Origin: Saccharicrinis sp963667815
GTDB lineage: Bacteria > Bacteroidota > Bacteroidia > Bacteroidales > Marinilabiliaceae
Assembly: GCA_963667815.1 (NCBI GenBank)
Contig: OY764021.1
Length of the DNA stretch: 64,000 bases
Direction: 5' to 3' (one strand)
A program made the translations under genes and the position numbers. The notes below the pieces were generated by a model that was given only the letters and a program-made list of their open reading frames with translations, had not been told where the DNA came from and did no database searches. Below are positions 1-7,240 of this stretch, piece by piece. Position 1 is the stretch's first letter. Each line of letters opens with the position of its first letter.

Positions 1-1128
1 ATAGCTTTAGCTGAAGGTATTGCCTTGAGTGCTTATACTTTTGATAGATATAAAAGTAAGAAGAGTGATGTTGTTGATTTTGAATTAAAAGAAATCGCAG
101 TTTCAAGTCCTGCCGTTAGCGGATGTGAAATAAATGAATTGAACAATATTATTGAATCAGTTTATATTACTCGTAACCTGGTAAACGAACCTGTTGATAG
201 ATTAAATGCAGTACAGCTTGGAGAGTTTATTTTGGAACAGTCAAAAAAAGATGGTTTTAATGCAGAGGTTTTTAATAAAAACAAAATTGAAGCATTAAAA
301 TTTGGAGGTTTATTAGCCGTTAATAAAGGTAGTATAGATCCTCCTACTTTTTCAATTATGGAGTGGAAACCAGAAAATGCTGTAAATGAAAAACCTTATA
401 TTTTAGTTGGAAAAGGAGTGGTATTTGATACAGGGGGTATTAATTTAAAAACACCTCCGGGAAGCCTTGATACCATGAAGTGCGATATGGGAGGAGCAGC
501 ATCTGTTGTTGGAGCCATAACAGCTATTGCAAAAAATAAGTTGCCGATTTATGTTATTGGTTTAGTGCCGGCTACAGATAATCGTCCGGGGAAAAATGCT
601 TATGTTCCCGGTGATATTTTAGAAATGCACAATGGATTAACAGTAGAGGTTTTAAATACAGATGCCGAAGGAAGATTGATTTTAGCAGATGCATTAAGTT
701 ATGCTAATAAGTATGAGCCTGAGTTGGTAATCGATTTAGCAACACTTACCGGATCTGCTGTAATGGCCATAGGGGAATATGGAACTGTTGTTATGGGAAC
801 AGCAAAAGATGAGGTATTTGGTGAATTGGAAAAACAGGGATATGCAACGCACGAAAGAGTCGTAAAATTTCCATTTTGGAGTGATTATGATGCTTTAATA
901 GAATCAGATATTGCAGATATTAAGAATTTAGGAGGACGAGAAGGTGGGTCAATAACGGCAGGTAAATTTCTATCCAAATTTGTTGAATATCCGTGGATTC
1001 ATTTGGATATTGCGGGACCGGCATTTCATTTAAAAGAAAGTAGTTACAGAGGTAAGGGAGCTTCTGGTGTAGGTGTAAGATTATTGTATCACTTTTTCAA
1101 ATCTATTGCATCCGCTAAGCAAGCATAA
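1..1128 (+). CDS. M17 leucyl aminopeptidase, 5' part outside window
   Basis: C-terminal 375 codons of a cytosolic metal-dependent leucyl aminopeptidase (family M17), which trims N-terminal residues from peptides. The frame is open from base 1 (reading AEGIALSAYTFDRYKSKK), so the real start is left of the window; the TTG at base 25 is internal. Seen in order: the metal/catalytic segment VGKGVVFDTGGINLK (about 405-450), the MKCDMGGA segment and the family signature NTDAEGRL at 655-678. The end of the gene looks intact. It is followed by a 225-bp gap before pdxA, so co-transcription is uncertain. Family assignment is secure; substrate range is not visible. Confidence 0.95.
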   Translation: MALAEGIALSAYTFDRYKSKKSDVVDFELKEIAVSSPAVSGCEINELNNIIESVYITRNLVNEPVDRLNAVQLGEFILEQSKKDGFNAEVFNKNKIEALKFGGLLAVNKGSIDPPTFSIMEWKPENAVNEKPYILVGKGVVFDTGGINLKTPPGSLDTMKCDMGGAASVVGAITAIAKNKLPIYVIGLVPATDNRPGKNAYVPGDILEMHNGLTVEVLNTDAEGRLILADALSYANKYEPELVIDLATLTGSAVMAIGEYGTVVMGTAKDEVFGELEKQGYATHERVVKFPFWSDYDALIESDIADIKNLGGREGGSITAGKFLSKFVEYPWIHLDIAGPAFHLKESSYRGKGASGVGVRLLYHFFKSIASAKQA

Positions 1129-1272
1129 TATAAATAGATTATACATTGTAATGAATTGATATAATCTGATTTATTCTCTTAAAGATTTATATAAAAAGAA
1201 AATAAAAATTAAGATAATTAAGCTGAATGTTACATAAAAATGTCGATATTTAGCTCCCATACATAGGAATTC

Positions 1273-1353
1273 ATGGATGAAAAGGATCATATTTCTTTTT
1301 TGAGGAAAGATGTTGATTCCATATTTCAAATGTTCATCGAAAAAAATGAATAA
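1273..1353 (+). CDS. possible 26-codon ORF coupled to pdxA
   Basis: A 26-codon ATG frame whose TAA (1351-1353) directly abuts the pdxA ATG at 1354. The peptide begins MDEKDHISFL and has a plausible soluble, acidic composition. No family is recognised. The exact stop/start junction is what a translationally coupled leader would show, but ORFs of this length arise by chance in AT-rich intergenic DNA. It may be a leader peptide, a decayed gene end or nothing. Confidence 0.25.
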   Translation: MDEKDHISFLRKDVDSIFQMFIEKNE

Positions 1354-2457
1354 ATGAGAACAGAGAAAATAAGACTGGGTATTTCCCATGGTGATATAAA
1401 TGGAATAGGTTACGAAATTATTTTTAAAGCATTGAACGATAGTAGAATGCTTGATATGTGTACGCCTGTTATTTATGGTTCTTCAAAAGTTGCTGCTTAT
1501 CATCGAAAAACATTAAATATTTCAAATTTTAGTCTTAATAATATAAAAGTTGCTGATGATGCACATGCTAAAAGAGTAAACATTATTAATTGTGTGGATG
1601 ATAATGTTCGTGTAGAATTAGGAAAAGAAACTAAAATGGGTGGTGAAGCTGCTTATGCTGCTTTGAGTGCTGCTGTTGAAGATTTAAAAAACAATAAAAT
1701 TGATGTTTTGGTAACTGCTCCAATTCATAAAAAAAATATTCAGTCAGAAAGCTTTAAATTTCCCGGACATACAGAGTATTTGCAGAAGGAATTTAATTCA
1801 AGAGATTCACTGATGTTTTTAGTTAGTGATGTTTTAAAAGTAGGAGTTGTAACCGGACATATTCCATTAAGTGAAGTGTCAAAAGCAATTACTAAGGAAA
1901 AGATTCTTACTAAGCTTAAAATAATGAATAAGTCTCTTAAGGAAGACTTTACAATAAGAAAACCTAAAATTGCAGTGTTAGGATTAAACCCTCACTCAGG
2001 GGATAATGGATTGATTGGTAAAGAAGAACAGGAGGTTATTATTCCAGCATTGGAAGAGGCTAAGCAAAAAGATATTGTAGCGTTAGGGCCATACGCCGCA
2101 GATGGATTTTTCGGTTCTAATAACCTTTCCAAGTTCGATGCTGTTTTAGCTATGTACCACGATCAGGGCTTAACACCATTTAAAACCATTGCTTTTTCTT
2201 CCGGTGTTAACTTTACAGCGGGTCTTCCAATTATCAGAACTTCACCTGATCATGGAACTGCATTTGAAATTGCTGGTCAGGGGGTAGCTGATGAAGAGTC
2301 ATTCCGTCAGGCAGTTTATCTGGCTATAGATGTATTTAAAAATAGAACTTCTTATAAAGAACTTTCAAAAAATCCATTGAAATCATATGATATTAGTAAA
2401 ATGGATGATAAGTTAGATGAGTCGCTTCCTCAGGAAGTTGATGAACCTGAGATTTAG
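1354..2457 (+). CDS. pdxA: 4-hydroxythreonine-4-phosphate dehydrogenase PdxA
   Basis: NAD-dependent oxidation of 4-phosphohydroxy-L-threonine in the DXP-dependent vitamin B6 (pyridoxal phosphate) pathway; cytosolic dimer. At 367 residues it is slightly longer than the usual 330 or so, with an acidic C-terminal tail. It starts with the family's N-terminal pattern (IRLGISHGDINGIGYEII) and carries the metal-binding His segments FPGHTEYL, MYHDQGLTPFK and TSPDHGTAFEIAGQG. The ATG at 1354 abuts an upstream stop codon. No Shine-Dalgarno sequence is evident, as is usual in this phylum. A terminator follows at 2481. Confidence 0.95.
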   Translation: MRTEKIRLGISHGDINGIGYEIIFKALNDSRMLDMCTPVIYGSSKVAAYHRKTLNISNFSLNNIKVADDAHAKRVNIINCVDDNVRVELGKETKMGGEAAYAALSAAVEDLKNNKIDVLVTAPIHKKNIQSESFKFPGHTEYLQKEFNSRDSLMFLVSDVLKVGVVTGHIPLSEVSKAITKEKILTKLKIMNKSLKEDFTIRKPKIAVLGLNPHSGDNGLIGKEEQEVIIPALEEAKQKDIVALGPYAADGFFGSNNLSKFDAVLAMYHDQGLTPFKTIAFSSGVNFTAGLPIIRTSPDHGTAFEIAGQGVADEESFRQAVYLAIDVFKNRTSYKELSKNPLKSYDISKMDDKLDESLPQEVDEPEI

Positions 2458-2480
2458 AACGTAAAAGAAATATGATTAGT

Positions 2481-2513
2481 AAAGGACTTTCCATAATGGG
2501 AGGTCCTTTTTTT
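2481..2513 (+). terminator. intrinsic terminator after pdxA
   Basis: Inverted repeat aaaggact...ggtccttt (one G-U pair) followed by a T-run, 24 bp after the pdxA stop. Confidence 0.7.
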
Positions 2514-2717
2514 ATATGTAATTATTAAAATTTTGATGTTATATTATATTTTAAAATTAGTTGTTTTTTCATTCGAAGATTCATTGTATGGTAGTTGTAA
2601 TAATTTAATTTCACTTATGTTAACTTATTGATTTGTATATATCAAGAAATATAGAATGTTGGTCAAAATCTATTTAATGTTTCATTTTTGCACGATAAGT
2701 AATTCTTCAATATGTTA

Positions 2718-2725
2718 TACTTTCG
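2718..2725 (+). promoter_or_regulatory. candidate Bacteroidota -7 box
   Basis: tactttcg resembles the TAnnTTTG -7 element and lies 27 bp before the ATG of the beta-helix gene. No TTG is at the ideal -33 spacing (nearest is 27 bp away), so this is tentative. The rest of the gap 2514-2717 is AT-rich with no other feature seen. Confidence 0.35.
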
Positions 2726-2752
2726 CGGTATAAAATTTAAACTCAGGACAAA

Positions 2753-3757
2753 ATGAAAAAACTATTACTTTTTATTGCTATCATGTGTGGAATAATCATG
2801 AATGCACAAAAAACTGTTATTTTAGAGCATGAAGGTGTATCAACTGCTTTTAATGGAGCGTCTCCTTTCGAAGAAGCATATGAAGCTGCCGTTAGCGGAG
2901 ATATCGTTTACTTACCGGGAGGTGCCATAGTACCACCTGCAACAATTGATAAAGGAATTAAGATTTATGGAGTAGGACATCATCCTGAAGCTACAGATGC
3001 AACTTTACCAACCTATCTGTCAAGTACAATAAACTTAAATGAAAATGCAGATGGCTTTTATTTAGAAGGTGTAGAAATAAATGGAAATATATCTATTGCA
3101 ATAAATCATACTGTAGATGATGTATCTATTATAAGATGTAAATTTGGTCAGTTTTATATAAACTCAAACACAGGAACATTATCTAATAATTTTCTTATCA
3201 GGGAATGTATATTAACTAATAGCATTGTTTTAACTGGAGGAACAGGTATTATTTCCAACTCAATTTTACAAAGTACTCTAAGCACTGGTAAAAATGTTTC
3301 TGTAAATAACTGTATTTTTTTATACGAGGCATCTGATAGCAGTGAACCAATCAGAAGCATAGATAATTCAACCATAGCTAATTGTATTTTTCTCAAGAAT
3401 GATTATGGTATTCAGGAAAGTTGTGATGGTACAACTTTTACAAATAACGTTTTTAAGGTAGCTCCATCAGAAGGAAACAACTCTTTTGTAAACAGCTATA
3501 TTAATGCTGAAAATATATTTGTTGATCAAACCGGAAATGTATTTGACTTCGCTCATGACTACGGTTTATCAGGAACTTACGCTACTGACTATTTAGGAAC
3601 AGATGGTGAACAAGTGGGAATTTATGGTGGATTATTTCCATTTAAAAGCATGTCGGTTCCAAGCACTCCTCATATTAGTTCGCAATCTATTGCCGGATCA
3701 ACTGATAACGATGGTAATTTAAGCATTAGTATCACTGTTGAAGCTCAGGATAATTAA
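2753..3757 (+). CDS. secreted right-handed beta-helix-like protein
   Basis: 334-residue exported protein of unknown function. A Sec signal peptide is clear (MKKLLLFIAIMCGIIMNAQ). The body is a series of short strands with N/I/T-rich turns (for example NNCIF, IANCIFLKND and FTNNVFK spaced about 20-25 residues apart), the pattern of right-handed parallel beta-helix proteins. No polysaccharide-lyase catalytic motif is seen and no T9SS sorting domain is present. The stop is one base before the ATG of the next gene, so the two are almost certainly one operon. It may be a surface or matrix partner of the repeat protein encoded next. Confidence 0.75.
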   Translation: MKKLLLFIAIMCGIIMNAQKTVILEHEGVSTAFNGASPFEEAYEAAVSGDIVYLPGGAIVPPATIDKGIKIYGVGHHPEATDATLPTYLSSTINLNENADGFYLEGVEINGNISIAINHTVDDVSIIRCKFGQFYINSNTGTLSNNFLIRECILTNSIVLTGGTGIISNSILQSTLSTGKNVSVNNCIFLYEASDSSEPIRSIDNSTIANCIFLKNDYGIQESCDGTTFTNNVFKVAPSEGNNSFVNSYINAENIFVDQTGNVFDFAHDYGLSGTYATDYLGTDGEQVGIYGGLFPFKSMSVPSTPHISSQSIAGSTDNDGNLSISITVEAQDN

Positions 3758-3758
3758 T

Positions 3759-5813
3759 ATGAGAAAGGTTCTTATATTTTTGGCATTTACTCTATTTTAC
3801 TATCATAGTAGCAGGGCTCAAAACATAACCGGCTATGAGTATTGGATAGATGATTATGCCAATGTAAATACACAAAGTATAACAAGTGTTCCTCAATATA
3901 CTTTTGATGAATCTATTGATTTATCAGTTTTAGATGAAGGCTTGCATATGTTTAATATTCGCTTTGAAGATGAAAATGGGAGCTGGAGCTCTTTGATTTC
4001 CAAATTTTTCTATAAAACACCTTCGAATGTTAGCGGAGTGATCAATATAGTAAGTTATGAATATTGGCTGGATAGTGATTACGCTAATAAAGTGAATACT
4101 GATGTTACCAATAATCAGCAAGTAAATGTAAATCAAATGCTGGATTATAGTACTCTTAAAGAGGGTCTGCACCTTATTAATATTCGTTTTAAGGACTCGC
4201 AAGGTAATTGGAGTTCTTCAATGTCTAAATTCTTTTATAAAGAAGTCATTTCCGCTACCGGAAGTTCGGATATTGTTAATTACGAATACTGGTTGGATAA
4301 TGACTATGCTGCTAAAGTTGTTAAAGATGTTGCAGCAAGCCCTCTGTTAACTATAAATGAAATGCTAGATTATAGTGCGCTTAAAGAGGGGCTTCATTTA
4401 TTCAATATTCGTTTCAAAGATTCTCAAGATAAATGGAGTTCTTTGTCTTCGAAGTTCTTTTACAAGTCTCCTTTAGCTGCATCTGGAGCAGTGCAATTAG
4501 AGGAGTATGAATACTGGTTTGATGATGATTACGCTAATGTGGTTAATCAATCTATCACTACAACAGAAGTTTTATCTTTAAATGAATCGTTTGATTTTAG
4601 TAATCTAAAAGAAGGTTTACATTCGTTTAACATCAGAGTTAAAGATAATTTGGAAAAGTGGAGTTCGCCACTAACTAAGTTTATTTATAAAAAACCTACA
4701 GGTGGTAATATAGCTAAAGAAGTTGTGAACTATCAATACTGGTTGGATGAAGATTTTGCTAATGCAACAATTATTTCTGTAGCAAATTCAAGTGATGTAG
4801 AGCTAATTGAAAATCTTAACTTCAGTGACTTGCTTGCCGGAACCCATCAATTAAACATCCGTTTTCAGGATAATGATGGAAAATGGAGTGGTGTTTTAAC
4901 GGAAGAGTTTTTGAAAGTTGGCACAAAGCTGGATGATTATTTGGTTGCTTATTATCCGTTTACTGGTAATGCAAATGACGAAAGTGGAAACGAAAACCAT
5001 GGAGTAAATAATGGAGCTACTTTAATTACAGATAGAAAAGGCAATCTTGAACAAGCTTATAGCTTTGATGGAATCAATGATTTTATTGAGGTTGATAATG
5101 GGATTTCAATGCCATCTAACAGTGTAAGTTTATCTGCCTGGATAAAAGCTGACAGATACGCTCCTTATAATACAATCGCAGGTAACATTTGGGATAATGG
5201 TTCGAGTGAGTCCGGATATGGTCTTTCATTAATGTCGGGTAACATAGTAACTTTTGCTTGCGCCACAACTGCAACCTATTCGCTTTGGAGTGGACCAAGC
5301 GCTACAATTAATGATGCAGAATGGAGTCATATTGTTGGTGTATTTGATGGTACCAACGCTCATATTTATTTAAATGGAGTATTAGTTGAATCAAAGGAAA
5401 CTACTGGTATTATAAATTATAATTTCCCTAATAATTTCAGAATAGGAATTTACAAAGACTCTGATGAAGCGTATTATTATTCTGGAGCTATCGATGAAGT
5501 GAGAGTATACAATAAAGCATTATCTTCTGATGAAGTGGCGGAAGTATATAATATGATTTCTACAGATACAGAAGTTATTCCTCTTACAAATGTTTCTATC
5601 TATCCTAATCCGGTAAAGGATATTCTTCGAGTAAATTTACCTGATACTAATTGTCGTTTAACATTGTATAATTTAAGTGGTCAGTTGGTTTATGGGCAAG
5701 ATGTTATTAGTTCAGATTGTGAAGTAAATATGGGAAATTTACAAAGTGGAGTTTATATTCTTCGTTTAAAAGGTAATGGTATTAATCAGACAATTAAAGT
5801 TGTTAAAAAATAA
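3759..5813 (+). CDS. T9SS-exported protein: five ~75-aa repeats plus LamG-like domain
   Basis: Large secreted protein of unknown role, about 684 residues from the ATG at 3759. A TTG 21 bp earlier lies inside the previous gene and was rejected because the ATG gives a clean signal peptide (RKVLIFLAFTLFYYHSSRAQ). Five tandem repeats follow, each YEYWLDxDYAN...LKEGLHxFNIRFKDxxGxWSS..SKFFYK. Then comes a concanavalin A/LamG-like domain (about residues 389-600, AYYPFTGNANDESGN...) and a C-terminal T9SS type-A sorting domain (about 609-684: IYPNPVKDILRVNL, GVYILRLKG, IKVVKK). It is likely anchored or released at the cell surface. It forms an operon with the beta-helix gene and ends at a strong terminator. 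Confidence 0.85.
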   Translation: MRKVLIFLAFTLFYYHSSRAQNITGYEYWIDDYANVNTQSITSVPQYTFDESIDLSVLDEGLHMFNIRFEDENGSWSSLISKFFYKTPSNVSGVINIVSYEYWLDSDYANKVNTDVTNNQQVNVNQMLDYSTLKEGLHLINIRFKDSQGNWSSSMSKFFYKEVISATGSSDIVNYEYWLDNDYAAKVVKDVAASPLLTINEMLDYSALKEGLHLFNIRFKDSQDKWSSLSSKFFYKSPLAASGAVQLEEYEYWFDDDYANVVNQSITTTEVLSLNESFDFSNLKEGLHSFNIRVKDNLEKWSSPLTKFIYKKPTGGNIAKEVVNYQYWLDEDFANATIISVANSSDVELIENLNFSDLLAGTHQLNIRFQDNDGKWSGVLTEEFLKVGTKLDDYLVAYYPFTGNANDESGNENHGVNNGATLITDRKGNLEQAYSFDGINDFIEVDNGISMPSNSVSLSAWIKADRYAPYNTIAGNIWDNGSSESGYGLSLMSGNIVTFACATTATYSLWSGPSATINDAEWSHIVGVFDGTNAHIYLNGVLVESKETTGIINYNFPNNFRIGIYKDSDEAYYYSGAIDEVRVYNKALSSDEVAEVYNMISTDTEVIPLTNVSIYPNPVKDILRVNLPDTNCRLTLYNLSGQLVYGQDVISSDCEVNMGNLQSGVYILRLKGNGINQTIKVVKK

Positions 5814-5853
5814 TTATCAAGAATTGCCAGTTTATTTTATGAATTGGATATTT

Positions 5854-5881
5854 AAAGAGGGTGTTTTTACACCCTCTTTTT
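5854..5881 (+). terminator. intrinsic terminator
   Basis: Perfect 11-bp stem aaagagggtgt / acaccctcttt with a 4-nt T loop and a T-run; 40 bp after the T9SS gene. Confidence 0.85.
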
Positions 5882-6041
5882 GTTAAAATAAGCAGTTTGT
5901 TCTCTATGTTAGAGAAATTTTTTATTCAAAATAGCTTGATCTAATAAATGTATGGATATACAAAATGAGAAAAGACTTAAATTTTTAGCTAAATAGTAAA
6001 ACAAAATTGTTTTTTAAGCGTAATTCTTAATACAGCATATC

Positions 6042-6071
6042 TTGTATTTTTTAATAAAAAAGATAATTTAG
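6042..6071 (+). promoter_or_regulatory. candidate promoter of lytic transglycosylase gene
   Basis: TTG at 6042-6044, 19 bp spacer, taatttag at 6064-6071 (one mismatch to TAnnTTTG), 70 bp before the start codon. Nothing else was seen in the 5882-6140 gap. Confidence 0.3.
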
Positions 6072-6140
6072 CAGTTGTAATATTAATCAGACCAGAAAAG
6101 AATAGAAGAGCGAGTTTTTGAGGTTTTAAAGTGGGGAAAA

Positions 6141-7193
6141 ATGAAGAAAAAAAGTACATCAACAAGTTTATATATAAAAGTCTTAACCATATCAACCAGT
6201 ATCATAGCTATTTTTATAGTGCTTAGTTTATTTACCTTTTCAGTAAATCCTACAGATTCTTCAGGAAAGTTATTACCTACATTTGAAAATAGTTATTCCA
6301 TATTTTCATTGGATATTCCGCAAGATTTATCTTTTGCAGACGAACGTGTTCCTGTTGAAAAACACTGGGTAAAAGAAAGTTTAGATAGGGAGCTGTTGGT
6401 TAATACCTACTGGCAATCTCAAACCGTGTTATTTATTAAAAGAAGTAACAGATATTTCCCAATTATTGAACCTATTTTAAAGGAGCAAGGAGTACCTGAG
6501 GATTTTAAATATTTAGCTGTAATTGAAAGTGGTTTAATGTCAAGATCAGTGTCTCCTGCTGGAGCAGCCGGAATTTGGCAGTTTATGTCAGCTACAGGTA
6601 AAGAATACGGATTGGAGATTAACGGTGAAGTAGATGAAAGGTACCATCTTGAAAAAGCAACTGTAGCAGCATGCAAATATTTTAAAAAGTCATTTGAAAA
6701 ATATAATGACTGGACTTTAGTTGCAGCATCATATAATGCAGGCAAGCGAGGAATTAGCAATCAATTAGATCGTCAGAAAACCGATAACTATTATGATTTA
6801 CTATTAGGAGAGGAAACCGGACGGTATGTTTATCGAATTTTGGCTGTTAAAGAGATTCTATCTCATCCGGAAAATTACGGTTTTTATGTAGACAAGAAAG
6901 ACTTGTATCCTGTTATACCTACGCAGACTTTAACTATTGATAGTGCGATTTCTGATATGGCCGACTTTGCTGGTAAGTATGGTATTTCGTATAAAGAATT
7001 AAAAGATCTGAACCCTTGGTTGCGTGATGTAATGTTGACAAACAGATACAAAAAGACTTATCAGATTTCTGTTCCTAAAGAAATTGCTTCAATAGAAAAA
7101 GCTGAGTCGATTGGTAATGAGTTAGGTGTAGACATTCCGGTTGACAGAAAAGAAATTAAAATGGAAAAACAGTCGCTTATCATTCAACAATAG
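6141..7193 (+). CDS. membrane-anchored lytic transglycosylase (SLT/MltD-like)
   Basis: Cleaves the glycan strands of peptidoglycan to 1,6-anhydro products in the periplasm. 350 residues: short basic N-terminus, one transmembrane anchor (about residues 13-33), then an SLT domain (about 110-230) with catalytic Glu129 in AVIESGLMSRS, GAAGIWQFM and the AASYNAGKRGI motif. The C-terminal 100 residues (SDMADFAGKYGISYKELKDL) resemble a degenerate LysM-type carbohydrate-binding unit. All conserved catalytic motifs are present. It ends 47 bp before uvrA, so read-through into uvrA is possible. Confidence 0.9.
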   Translation: MKKKSTSTSLYIKVLTISTSIIAIFIVLSLFTFSVNPTDSSGKLLPTFENSYSIFSLDIPQDLSFADERVPVEKHWVKESLDRELLVNTYWQSQTVLFIKRSNRYFPIIEPILKEQGVPEDFKYLAVIESGLMSRSVSPAGAAGIWQFMSATGKEYGLEINGEVDERYHLEKATVAACKYFKKSFEKYNDWTLVAASYNAGKRGISNQLDRQKTDNYYDLLLGEETGRYVYRILAVKEILSHPENYGFYVDKKDLYPVIPTQTLTIDSAISDMADFAGKYGISYKELKDLNPWLRDVMLTNRYKKTYQISVPKEIASIEKAESIGNELGVDIPVDRKEIKMEKQSLIIQQ

Positions 7194-7240
7194 TTTTCTA
7201 TATTTGCTTACTTATATATAAAGGCATTTGAGTAAGTATT

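Noticed and set aside
1171..1389. 72-codon minus-strand frame over the pdxA start
   Set aside because: No family features; overlaps the well-supported pdxA start.
3738..3758. TTG start seven codons upstream of the five-repeat T9SS protein
   Set aside because: It lies inside the preceding gene and spoils the signal peptide; the ATG at 3759 is better.
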